Source: Voacanga thouarsii (taxonomy: Eukaryota; Streptophyta; Magnoliopsida; Gentianales; Apocynaceae). Taken from it: a stretch of DNA of 64,000 nucleotides. The notes beneath the pieces are model-generated. The model did not search any database. It was given only the letters and a program-made list of their open reading frames with translations, and was not told where the DNA came from. Made by a program: the position numbers and the translations under genes. Within the stretch, counting starts at the first letter, position 1. Every line of letters starts with the position of its first letter. The stretch lies in contig JANUWF010002362.1 in NCBI GenBank assembly GCA_026120185.1, forward strand, positions 62,001 through 126,000, read 5' to 3'. Below, piece by piece: positions 22,801 through 32,925 of the stretch.

Positions 22801-23886
22801 GGAATTTTTCTGGTTGTGGTTCGAGTGGTTGCAGAATTTTCTGTGCAGTTTTTTCTGTAATGTTACAACCGACTTGCAGAGGGTTTTGAGAGGTATTTGA
22901 GGTCCCTTTAAGGCTGGTTTCTAGTCTTCTTTTTGGTGGAAAAGCAGAGGTAATTTACTAGTTTGAAAGCAGTAGAAACAACTTTGATTTCAGGTTGCCG
23001 TGCATCGAAACTGTCTAGAATTTTTTTTTCTGGTTTGCACAGCTTTGTGCCATCCGGTTTTTTTGCAAAAGAATTTCAATCCTCAAGTTGAATAAAATGG
23101 CCATTTTTCTGGCAGCAATTAAGTAAGGAAGATGGCTAAGATTTTCGAACACTAGGCTGCTCAAGAATCTGGAAAAATTTTAGATTCTTTTCACGGAGGA
23201 TATGAACACTATGGAGTGGAGTTTGAAGGCTCAACCATGGATATTAATTTCTTTTGGGAACCTTTCTTAACTCCTTCCCTATTTTTAGTCCAATCTCCAA
23301 CCTCTAAGAATCATTTTCAAAATTTCAAAGGCCAAGAATCCTTGCTGAATTTTCTGGAATTAAAACATAGATTTGGATAAATTTAATTGGTAAAGAGCTT
23401 AGGGTAAGCTAGGGAATAAAAGGACGTGAATCCCTCAAGAATTCTTTTTAGGACATAGGAATATGATTAGGACATTCCCTTCATGTCTCCCCTAGGACAA
23501 CACTCTTATTTTTACTTATGGAATGCAAGAGATGAAAATCCAACCTTAAATTAAAATAATCATAATAAAACTTAAATGATAGGATTTGAACTCATGACCT
23601 GAGAGATTAATTCCAAAGCTCTAACCACTAAACCACAACAAATTTTGTTCTTATTTTCTCTCTAAAATATTCTTCCTATTTAATCCTCAAGCTATCTTCC
23701 TGTCTTGACCTCAAGCAAAATTATCATTTTACCCTTCCTACTCAAAAAGCATAACTAAGCCTTTTAGCCTATAAATCATAATTCTAAAGTACATAAAATC
23801 ATTCAAAAGTATATATATTCACGCAAAATGATATGATATGCATCCCGACCCCCTTACTCTTTTGTTGGTTTAGGTGGGGTTTCACA
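19813..23886 (-). repeat. 3' LTR of gypsy D (left in plus coordinates)
   Basis: It starts TGTAACACCCC and ends TTTCACA, and parallels 26945-31062 throughout, with many substitutions and small indels. No gene is seen. It contains a tRNA-like block at 23580-23640. Short frames repeated in both LTRs, such as the one at 21225-21410, are shared only because the LTRs are copies. Confidence 0.92.
23580..23640 (-). promoter_or_regulatory. tRNA-like block with Pol III box A and box B
   Basis: On the minus strand TGGTTTAGTGG fits the box A consensus TRGYNNARNGG, and GTTCAAATC, 33 bp further on, fits box B GWTCRANNC. It lies about 250 bp inside the LTR start in element sense. Related blocks occur at 30763-30817 (decayed) and in element E at 56483-56550. 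No complete cloverleaf is apparent, so this is not called a tRNA gene. Promoter activity is inferred from the motifs only. Confidence 0.6.
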
Positions 23887-23900
23887 TCCTCCTCTCCTTA
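23887..23900 (-). other. Polypurine tract of gypsy D
   Basis: On the minus strand it reads TAAGGAGAGGAGGA, directly before the LTR that starts TGTGAAACC in element sense. Confidence 0.75.
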
Positions 23901-23929
23901 GGAGAATTTTGTCCCGAAATTCAGGCATA

Positions 23930-24085
23930 CCTCTATCTCAGATCGGGATACTTCCACTTTTCCCACTTTTCTATTTCCCATGTGGCATCTCTTATGCCAT
24001 GATGCTCCTACTGCACCTTTACCATTAGAATCTGCTTGTTCCAAAGAGTCTTGATACTTCAGTCTAACATCCTCACGGGTTTCTC
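23930..24085 (-). pseudogene. Chromodomain at the integrase C-terminus (gypsy D)
   Basis: Read on the minus strand: SYMEKPVRMLD, a stop, then SIKTLWNKQILMVKVQ, a stop, then EHHGIRDATWEIE. The order and the ATWE core match chromovirus chromodomains and the copy in element C at 9445-9625. Two stops, one from an Arg or Gln codon, break it. Confidence 0.78.
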
Positions 24086-25165
24086 CATATAGCTCAGGTC
24101 GGGTTGCGACACTAATGGCTCATCGTTCAAAATATGTCCGAGATCGACATTGTACTTCTTCACCTGCGACACATGAAACACATTGTGAATTCCCGTCAAT
24201 CCATCTGGCAAATCCAATCGATACGCCACTGGCCCAATTCTCTCCTTTATTGGAAATGGTCCTAAATACCTCAGATTCAGCTTCCCACCTTTCGGATACT
24301 TCAAGATTCCTCTATTCGGTGTCAGTCTTAGGAATACACTGCCTCCCACCTGGAATTCTAAGTCTCTCCACCTACTATTTGTCTTTTGTCGGCTCTAGGC
24401 CGCTTTCAACCTTTCCCTGATTAACTTGACCTTTTCCAACATTTCCTGAACATAGACATCTCTGGATTTGCTTATATGGCCATCATTTGACCAACTCCAG
24501 TATAGCGGTACCTGACACTTGTGCCCATACTGTGCCATATACGGAGCCATTCCAATCGAAGTTTGATAACTATTATTGTAGGATAACTCTGCATACGGCA
24601 CACATTCGATCCACTTATCCCCGAAATCTAATACACAGGCTCTCAGCATATCCTCTAATATCTGTATAACCTTTTTTGACTACCCATCGGTTTGCGGATA
24701 TGCTGTCGTACTGAACTTCAGACTTGAACCCATTGATTCTTCAAACTTTTCCCAAAATCGAGATGTAAATCTCGGATCTCGATCAGACACAATAGTTGAA
24801 GGCACTCCATGCAGTCGGACTATTTCTCGCACATAGGTCTAAGCCAACTTCTCAATGGAATCCCTTACATTCATTGGTATGAATTATGTTGATTTGGTTA
24901 GTCGATCCACCACTACCCATATGGCGTCCTTTTAGGTTCTTGCCATAAGGAGTCCGGTAACAAAATCTATGGTCACCTCCTCCCATTTCCATTCAGGCAC
25001 TAGTAACGGTTGCAATAATTCTGCTGAATTCTTGTGCTTCGCTTTGACTTTCTGATAGGTGAGACACGTCGAGACATACTTAACCATGTTCCGCTTCATT
25101 CCGAGCCACCAATAACCCTTTTCTGATCTTGATACATTTTGACCTCTCTCAGATGAATGGCCTAC
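24086..25165 (-). pseudogene. Gypsy integrase (D), catalytic Glu lost
   Basis: All parts are readable with frame changes: zinc-domain remains around 25080-25165, first catalytic block AIWVVVDRLTK (about 24900), second [15 protein letters not shown] (about 24760), then [10 protein letters not shown], a stop, SKKVIQILEDML. In the family the last block has QSER, so the catalytic glutamate is lysine here. The stretch 24395-24649 (DFGDKWIECVPYAELSYNNSYQ) and the C-terminal module 24059-24349 (FLRLTP, LRYLGPFPI, DLPDGLTGIHNVFHVSQVKKY) are open. Confidence 0.85.
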
Positions 25166-25662
25166 TTCCTCTTATGCGCCTCTTCCAAAATTCTATCCTT
25201 CAATTGGTGCTCTTCAGGTACACACAACCTATCTCTGAAATACAAAACTCCTACTTCGTCCCGTCGAAATTCACTGCCTTGCCATTTGAGCTCTTTGTCC
25301 TTGAAAAGTTGAAATTCTGCATTACCGAGTTGAGCTTCAATAATTTCCCGCCTTACGTCTGGTATCAACTGCAAGTTGCTAACAACAATTCTCTCCCTTT
25401 GTACTGCTCTTCTATCCAACACATCCTGAACCACTTGAACCTCCTGTACCCTTAGCCTATCTATGCTGACTTTTCTGCTTAGAGCATCAACAACAATGTT
25501 GGCCTTCTCGGGATGATAGTTGATTGGACAATGGTACTTCTCCAAAAATTCCATCCATCTTTACTGTCAAATTCAAGTCCATCTGGGTGAAAATGTACTT
25601 CAGGCTCTTGTGATCAGTGAACACTTCATATTCTGCTCCGTATAGGTAGTGCTGCCATTTTT
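25162..25662 (-). pseudogene. Gypsy RNase H C-terminal part and linker (D)
   Basis: It begins in [25 protein letters not shown] near 25660, the second half of RNase H, and is fused in place to gag. After a frame change it continues in 25162-25554: [17 protein letters not shown], the usual RNase H to integrase link, and a long open linker ending LEEAHKRK, the start of the zinc domain. The first half of RNase H, with its leading catalytic residues, is deleted. Confidence 0.82.
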
Positions 25663-26096
25663 TTAAAGTGAACCCATTGCCACCATGCCCAAGCTGGGCC
25701 CCTCAATTGCAATGCAGCAAATTTCACCATCCGCTTCTTAGTGTACTGAAGCGTAGCGAAGATGTCTTCCATCTGCTCTATCCATTGTTCAGCTTTCTGA
25801 TCCTGCTTGGCTTCTCCCAAGAAGATAGGCAGTTGGAATTTTAGAATCTACTCCAAAGCTTCGTCCTCTCCCCTTAGATTCCTCCACTTAGTCAAAGTTT
25901 GAAGAATCTCGGTCATCTTGCTGAATGCTTGCCCTTTTGTCACTCTATCAGGTTCTTCTGACCCCATTTCCAAATCTGGCTCGCTTTCATTTCCTCGATT
26001 GGGTGACTGCATTTGTGTCATCTTAACCTTCGGTGTCACAGGTTTTGCTTCTGGAACTCTTCTACCTGATGTAGCTACACGGCACTTCGGTGCCAT
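25663..26096 (-). pseudogene. gag: Gypsy gag N-terminal part (D), fused to RNase H
   Basis: The ATG at 26096 gives MAPKCRVATSGRR; element E gag begins MAPRCKTV, which supports this start. The frame runs through SKMTEILQTL and GEDEALE to a stop, then GEAKQDQKAEQWIEQMEDIFATLQYT and [12 protein letters not shown], all conserved in E. It is cut in the middle of the capsid domain at about 25665 and followed at once by RNase H. The zinc knuckles, protease and RT that should follow are gone. Confidence 0.85.
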
Positions 26097-26369
26097 TCTA
26101 AACCATACCCAGAAAATAAGTTTATGTATTCAAGCTTTAAATCATTTCAGTTGAGTATGCATTCATATTCAGATTTAAGTAAAAGGAAATCAGATGCAAG
26201 TTTTGTATAAAGAATTGTATATAAATTTCTCTCAAACCTTAGAGCACACCAGGTACTCTTATTTGCATAAATTTCAAATTAAAGCAGTAAACAGGAATGA
26301 AATCCTTAACATAGAAGTCTATAGAAAGCTGTAAATAAAACATCCTAATCATAGCAGCCTTTAGCCTTT
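26097..26369 (-). other. Spacer between pre-gag frame and gag (D)
   Basis: AT-rich with no convincing frame. Element E has a similar 0.3 kb gap at 61746-62067. Confidence 0.6.
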
Positions 26370-26846
26370 CTAGTCCTCATCGGAGTCTTCAAATTCGGCC
26401 TCATATAACCATCCCCCAGAATTCTTAGTAATGTCTATCCCAACCCCACTTGCAATCCCATCCATTAGTTCTTTCCCGGGTCACCTAGAACTCTCCATGG
26501 TCTCAACCTGGTTGGGTAAGAGTATGAAAGAAGGTCTAGGTGGAGATTTATAATCTATCTCCCTTGGATCATCACTATCAGCTGACAAATCAACTACGGG
26601 ACTAGGAGTGTGGGGAACATATTCCATATCAATTTCCACATCTTCACTGTTAGTAACCAAATCTATCATAGGTATTGGGGGTGGCTCAATGAACTGGACC
26701 TCATCGTCACTGCTATCATCCAAGGGAATAATAGGCTGCGGTGCAGGCTGAGGTGCAGGCTAAGGCACTGGTAAGTCTTCCGGGTAGATAGGGATGGAAG
26801 GATGCCATTACTGCCCTTTCCTTACGGTTCTAAGCATTCTAACCAT
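26370..26846 (-). pseudogene. Acidic pre-gag frame of gypsy D
   Basis: I recognise no family. The frame starts at the ATG at 26846 in the context AGGATGGT, as in element E at 60874. It runs 158 codons to a TAG, with internal stops at a Trp or Gln-like position near codon 14, in a PAPQPAPQP tract, and near SSR. The middle is proline-rich and acidic (PLDDSSDDEVQFIEPPPIP, SADSDDPREID) and it ends FEDSDED. There is no cysteine cluster, membrane segment or enzyme motif. Its place, start context and acidic tail match E; function is unknown. Confidence 0.6.
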
Positions 26847-26929
26847 CCTACAACATGAAAAATACAGGTTAGATAAAAAAATTGAAATTAATAAAATAGA
26901 ACATAACTATCAATATTTGCCTAAACTTA
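26847..26929 (-). other. Short leader of gypsy D
   Basis: About 80 bp between PBS and pre-gag ATG, AT-rich, no frame. Element E has a leader of the same size. Confidence 0.65.
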
Positions 26930-26942
26930 GGCTCTAATACGA
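26930..26942 (-). other. Primer-binding site of gypsy D
   Basis: Minus-strand TCGTATTAGAGCC; element E has TGGTATTAGAGCC. Both resemble the initiator tRNA-Met site with a C-to-T change in the middle. Confidence 0.75.
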
Positions 26943-26944
26943 CT

Positions 26945-28421
26945 TGTAACACTCCACTACCTAGGCCCAACTGGGCCGAGGATGTTGCCTCATCCAAAGG
27001 AAAAATGGTCTTTATAACTAGGTTGCACAAACAAAAATAAAGATAATACTTTAAAAATTGAACTTATTATAACACAAAAATTCAGGAACAAATCCAAAAT
27101 AAATTGATTACTACGATCTCTCAAAATAACACATAAAATAAATAACATAAAGTCTTCAAAGTAGGCAACAAATCTAGCTACTCATCTCCATAGCAAGATC
27201 GACCTGAAAATATGGCATAAAAGGTGATGAGATAAAAATCTCAGTAAGTCCGTGTGTGCTTTGAGTGTTTCAGCTAAAACAGTTCATGTATATAAGTTGT
27301 AAAAATTGTAAAAGAGAAAGTGCTGGCAAGCAATAAAAAAGGTTAAAAATAAAAAGTGGTGTTTTGCTCTTCAAACCATACATGTGCACAATAAATATAA
27401 CCACTTAAATGGGTAGTCATGGGTTACCACATGTTGGGCCCCATAACCATATAACGGTCAGAATGCCACACTTTGTGCAGACTGACAAAAGGTAGGTGAT
27501 TAGCCTACCGGGTGAGATACTCCTACATCTCCATACCCAAACTTACCAGTTATCAACTCCGAAAACACACAGTCCACATTATTGCAACTTGCTCGCTCGG
27601 ACCGACATGACTTACTGGACTGGCATCCTATCCAGGACAGACTAACCCCTCAGAGGTGGCCACCTACTGAGAGACTTACCCTAACCCTACAAAGACTAGT
27701 CTTAGTAGTCTACCCTTATTGAGTACTCAACGTTGATTGTCCCACTTGGGAGAAAACTGATAATACATTGCTTTATTTGGAAATAGCAATTAAGGGTTTC
27801 TAAAATTCTTTCCAAAGTTGAGTTTTAGAAAGAGTTTTAGAATTGCAAAACTGCTTGTAAAAATTTTCAAATGATTTGCTTGCCTGAAATAAAAAGGAAA
27901 CAGTCCTTAATTGCCTTTACAAAATGAGTGTCCATACACTTCACATTTAGCTTGCCATAGAAACTATTTGTCTACAAATAAGTTTATGCAGAGGCTTCTA
28001 TGATCTTTTGCTTGATCAAATTCAAGATTCTTCCAAAGCTAACCTAACCCCACCTAGGGTAAACACAAGTCATAAGGTTATACTCAAGCTATATTTGCTT
28101 ACATAAACAATATTAGTTCATCTAATTATAATCATGACCTAAGTGTCCAAAGCTTTAAGACTAGATGATAAAAGCTTTTATAAAATAACTCTAGTTTGAT
28201 AAGTTAAAATAACTAGGTTTTGATTATTGAAGAATCGTAAGTCCTAGATGATATTAAGAAATGGTAATTCTTAAGTGGCAAAATAAATTATTATTACTCT
28301 CTTAATTAATAATCAATAACACTAAATAACTTTTATTAAATTTTGATTAATAAATATAAATAATATTTATGAATATATGGTCCACAAGGTCATTAATATT
28401 TTACTTATTTATATCAATAGT

Positions 28422-28452
<31 letters not shown>

Positions 28453-31062
28453 TGTTTTTAATAAGAAATATCATTTATTTGGCTAATAAAATTTCACTAT
28501 TTCATTTAGTACTCCAATTCCAAAACTTCCTAAGAATTTCGAAATCTTTGGAGGAAAAACATAGTAATAATTTTAGTTAGGGTAATAAAATTTGCTAATC
28601 AAAATAGCCTAGGATCAACAAGGTCATGATCATAATTTTCCTATTGCTAACAAGAATCATGAACATATACTCTAGCATCAATCAACAAACTATTCTATTC
28701 ATGAACAAGGCTTAAATCCATCCTACTATCACATGGCCAAATCTCTACTAAGCAAAATCATACTCACGGCTTCAATGAAAATAAGAACATAATATCCGAT
28801 TCACTAAAGTTGACATAACACCTAGCATGCTTAAACAATCATAATCTCTTAAGACATGGAGAGCATATATCGATTTTCAAGGAATTTCTAAAAGCTTAAT
28901 CATGATCAATCATTCTCATGCTCCAATCTCAACCCCTTCGTACATATACATATACTCAATCCCCAATCATATTCTATTCTCTCTAACATCATCTAAGAGA
29001 CATGAATTTAGAATTAAAAAGAAGGTTAAGAAGAAATACTTGGTGGATGATTATCTCGATAAAGATTTAAGAAGGTCCACGCACTTGAGGGTGTTGAAAT
29101 TTCTAAGAGAGGAGAAGGAAAACAGCCATGGTTGTAGCAACCATTTTAGTCGAGAGAGAGAGAGAGAGCATTAGTATAACATGTTAAGGTTTGAAGGGAA
29201 GAAGATGAACAAAAGTTGTTCTTGGTTACGTTGATGATGTTCTTGAGACTTCAAAGAAAAATCTGGTTTTGATCTGATTGCAAATTTCTATTTTCGAGAT
29301 TTGATGTTATAAATTCTAGAAATGGACTCTATGGGGTATGTAGGCATGTTTTGTAGTTTTTGAGAGGGATTGGAGGTGTTTAGAGTGGTCTTTGGCTTAA
29401 AGAAAGGTAGTGTGTGTTCTTGGTGAAATTAGAGAGGATTAGAGGGGAATGCTGGACAAATTTTCTGAAGAGGGTTGGCCAAATGATTGAGAGAGTTCAA
29501 GGATTTAGTTTTCAGTTTAGGGAGGGAGGGAGAAAATTTGGTTGTTTGAAATTTAAATGGAAAAATTTAAGGAGTGTTTTGAGGTGGAAAATATGTTATT
29601 GGTGTTTGATTGAGGGAGGTTTCTTAAAGCTGCAAATGGCCCACTGGTTTGCTGTGATTGGCTAAAATGAATGAGGGTTGAGGGAGTTATAAGGCTGGTA
29701 TAATTTTTGAGTTTAATGGCAGAAGAATCTCTGGTTATGAGGCCTAATCCAAGGGTGTTTTCATGGAGCAAAAGCTGGAATTTTTGAACTTCAAATGGAA
29801 GTTTGATTGGAGTGATTGTAGGAGGAATTTGAGGTGTTGCTATGGGGTCCGGTTGTGCAAGGTAAATGGAAGGGGGGGGGGGGGTAGTGGTGTTCAGTTC
29901 ATGGCTGAACAAGGACTAACTTACGGAGATTTGAGGGTGGTTTTCGGACAAGGCTTGAAGAGAACAAGGCTGGAATTTTTCTGATTGTGGTTTGAATGGT
30001 TGCAGAATTTTCTATGCTGTTTTTTCTGTAATATTCCAGCCAATTTGCAGAGGGTTTTGAGAGGTGTTTGAGGGCCGTTTAAGGTTGGTTTCCAGCCTTC
30101 TTTATGTAGGAAAAGCAGTGGTAATTTGCTGGATTGAAGGTAGTAGAAACAGCTTTGATTTCCGGCTGCCATGCATCGAAACTGTCTAGAATTTTATTTT
30201 TCTGGTTTGCACAGCATTATGCAATTTGGATTTTTTGCAAAAGAATTTTAGTCTTCAAGCCAAATAAATTGGCCATTTTTCTGGCAGCAATTGAGTTAGG
30301 AAGATGGCTAAGATTTTCAAAGACTAGGCTGCTCAAGAATCTGGAAAATTTTTAGATTCTTTTCTTGGAGGATATGAACACTTAGGAGTGCAGTTTGAAG
30401 GCACAACCATGGAGATTAATTTCTCTTGGGAACCTTCCTTAACTCGTTCCCTATTTTCAGTCCAATCTCTAACCTCTAAGAATCATTTTTTAAATTTCAA
30501 AGGCCAAGAATCCTTGCTGAATTTTCTGGATTTAAAACAAACATTTGGATAAATTTTGAACAAATTTAATTGGTAAAGAGTTTAGGGTAAGGTAGGGAAT
30601 AAAAGGACGTGAATCTCTCAAAAATTCTTTTTAGGACAAAAGAATAGGATTAGGATATTTCTTTCATATCTCTCCTAGGACAACACTCCTATTTTTACTT
30701 ATGGAATGCAAGAGACGAAAATCCAACCTTAAATTAAAATAATCATAATAAAACTTAAATGATGGAATTTTAACTCATGACCTTAGAGATTAATTCCAAA
30801 GCTCTAACCACAACAACACTTGTTCTTATTTTCTCTCCCAAATATTCTTCCTATTTAATCCTCAAGCTATCTTCTTGTCTTGACCTCAAGCAAAATTACC
30901 ATTTTACCTTTCCTACTCAAAAAGCATAATTAAGCCTTTTAGCCTATAAATCATAATTCTAAAGCAGATAAAATCATTCAAAAGTATATATATTCACATA
31001 AAATGATATGATATGCATCCCGACCCCCTTACTCTAGGGTTGGCTTTAGGTGGAGTTTCACA
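26945..31062 (-). repeat. 5' LTR of gypsy D (right in plus coordinates)
   Basis: It starts TGTAACACTCC and ends TTTCACA, and pairs with 19813-23886. It carries a TA microsatellite near 28421-28452, a run of 13 G at 29872-29884 that is shorter in the other LTR, and a GA run near 29155-29168. The tRNA-like block at 30763-30817 has lost its box A. Confidence 0.92.
30763..30817 (-). promoter_or_regulatory. Decayed tRNA-like block in the D 5' LTR
   Basis: It matches 23580-23640, but box B has changed to GTTAAAATT and part of the box A region is deleted. It is probably inactive. Confidence 0.5.
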
Positions 31063-31860
31063 TCCCCTCTATATATTGCCGTACATTTAGAGAGGAAGAA
31101 GTGTACTATCACCTCTCTAAATGACATGTACCATCCTTAGGCTTCTAGTGCAATGATCCACAACTGCTTGGATTATTTCTATATTCCAAGGGAGCTACCT
31201 TAAAGCAAACATCCAAGTAATGTTTTCCAGGGCCCTGGATATTTAGATCATTCAGACAACCATAAGGGGTGATATAGTATAGAAACTATCTTGTACAAGT
31301 CTATCTTAACTAACAAGTCACACATACCCAGCATGCAAGTATATTGGTCCTACGATAGAACTTCAACTATAGCACATCAAAGTATATGCTTCCAGCTTCA
31401 TCAGACCACCAACTCATACTCAAGTCGTAGAGTACAAGTCCACGCTGTAGCAGTAGTAGTCTAGGTTTCTATAGTACTTTAAGAAACCACTACTACAGGT
31501 CCTATTCTACGTATTCAAAATACGCTTATGTCATAAAGTGAGTGGACTACTCACTGGCTAAAGGTAAGCCATTCCCCATTTGGAATTCACAACTTAATAA
31601 CATAGACATGATAAGATTCTCATTCTTATCAATCGGTTAAGAACAAATGTTTATGTGTTAAGTAACTCGTGATCCAGACCTTACTGTGGAAGACCTCCAT
31701 TCATATAAACCACTTACTTAAACACAATGGGTCTTTTCCAAACGTAATTGTGCACAAATTAAAATGTAAATTTACAAATAATTTTTGAAAATAAATTCTT
31801 TTATTAGAACATTCGATATTTATATCAGAAACCTAGTCTAAGAAGGCATATTTCCCAATA
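31063..31860 (-). repeat. 5' LTR of copia A2, U3-side part
   Basis: It continues the LTR broken at 19812 and matches 50330-51128 of A3 to the end AAGGCATATTTCCCAATA. Position 31063-31067 is the right target duplication of gypsy D. Confidence 0.87.
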
Positions 31861-31993
31861 TCAACATGGCCAATAGGACCAAACACAAGAAGAGGGAGAA
31901 GACAGAACCTAAGAAAAACTAAGCTTACCCGGACCATTAATGGGAAGCTGTGCAAAGCAATTTTAACAATAGCTTTAAGCATATCTACGCATG
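31861..31993. other. Unassigned flank
   Basis: A 133 bp stretch between A2 and the F LTR. It resembles nothing else here except the last ten bases before the LTR, which recur at about 48265-48277. I see no gene. Confidence 0.5.
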
Positions 31994-32850
31994 CATTTGA
32001 AGTGGGGTGATCTTTGGACAACATTAGGAGGATTCCAAGAACAAAATTTATTGTTGGTTCATATAGAAGAAATCGCTCAATGCTACCCAGACAGAGTACA
32101 ACTAGCGCCGGCATAATAGCTAAAACTAGCATAAGATGGTGCACCCTTAGAGAGCTATGTTGTTGGGGTTTTGGACCGAAAATTGAATTGTTCCTCCAGA
32201 ATTGAACCTGCACTATCCCAGAGTACCAGACCGGCACAGGCTTAGCTCTGGAAACCCAACGACATGTATCTTGGTCTGCTAATTTGGGGTCATTTTCTAA
32301 TATTTAAAACTCTATTAGTCAGGTACGAAAAACCTTTTGGTATATACTTCAACATCTATTATAAAACATGAGATAGAATATATATTAAAAAATGAATAAA
32401 GAAATGTCTTCATGAAGGTTTCAACCATGGAGTTCTTCCTCAATTCTAAGACCAACCTAATAATTTAGTCCACCCTTGAGTAAGTGTTTATAAACTCTTT
32501 GGATAATTTAACTTGCAAACTAGGCTAGGGTCCTAATTGCATATTCTTTTAGGGTTCTTGTTTCTTGCTTGGTTGGATGCCCAAATCTCCTATCACTTTT
32601 GTTCCTGTTCTTCTTATGAGTCAAGGGTATTAAGGTTTTGCTATGGTAGACCTTAAACTACTAAATCTTAGGTTCTATTGCCTATATCTAATAAGGTTCT
32701 TAATTAGTGAAAAAATGTGATATCTGGTGTCTACTTTCCTTTTTCTCTTTCCCCAAAAAGTTTATGTTTTGGTCACTATGTTCTTGTAAAATTTAATCTA
32801 GGGCAACCCCAAAAATTTACGTTAGAGAACATCCCTTCAAGCTCATATCA
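31994..32850 (+). repeat. LTR1 of gypsy chain F
   Basis: About 857 bp, paired with 48281-49146. It ends CATATCA five bases before a PBS. A candidate TATA box, TATAAAA, lies at 32360-32366. GC-rich units AGCGCCGGCA and ACCGGCAC occur at 32104-32240. Confidence 0.8.
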
Positions 32851-32854
32851 AATT

Positions 32855-32866
32855 TGGTATCAGAAC
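32855..32866 (+). other. Primer-binding site after LTR1
   Basis: TGGTATCAGAAC, initiator tRNA-Met type with one drifted base near the end. The leader after it is cut at 32925 by copia B. Confidence 0.8.
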
Positions 32867-32925
32867 ACGCTTAAGCTTAGATTCCTATCCTGGCTTGACT
32901 ATTAGTAAAAGAAGAGTAATATATA

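Larger units (their letters stand above)
19813..31062 (-). mobile_element. Gypsy element D, very long LTRs, internally deleted
   Basis: Two direct LTRs of 4074 and 4118 bp flank only 3058 bp of internal DNA, so about 73% of the element is LTR. It inserted into the 5' LTR of copia A2. The minus-strand order is PBS, acidic pre-gag frame, gag, RNase H, integrase, chromodomain, PPT. Protease and reverse transcriptase are absent: gag is joined directly to RNase H. Integrase and chromodomain motifs place it in the chromovirus group, most like Tekay/Del. It would need proteins in trans to move. Confidence 0.9.
12228..31860 (-). mobile_element. Ty1/copia element A2, interrupted by gypsy D
   Basis: This is the same family as A1, inverted. 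In plus coordinates: 3' LTR 12228-13510, PPT, RNase H, RT, integrase, protease, gag, leader, PBS at 18786, then the 5' LTR from 18800, split at 19812 and resumed at 31063-31860. Flanks are TACAC on the left and TCAAC on the right, so no clean target duplication is visible; decay or an end exchange may explain this. Every coding domain is present but broken. Confidence 0.88.

Noticed and set aside
23580..23640. Genuine tRNA gene
   Set aside because: Box A and box B are present but I cannot fold acceptor and anticodon stems with a plausible anticodon, and the right LTR copy is decayed. Kept as a tRNA-like block.
31833..32237. 134-codon minus-strand frame across the A2 LTR end and LTR1
   Set aside because: Spans a border between two unrelated elements; no family motif, and LTR3 keeps only a short part of it.
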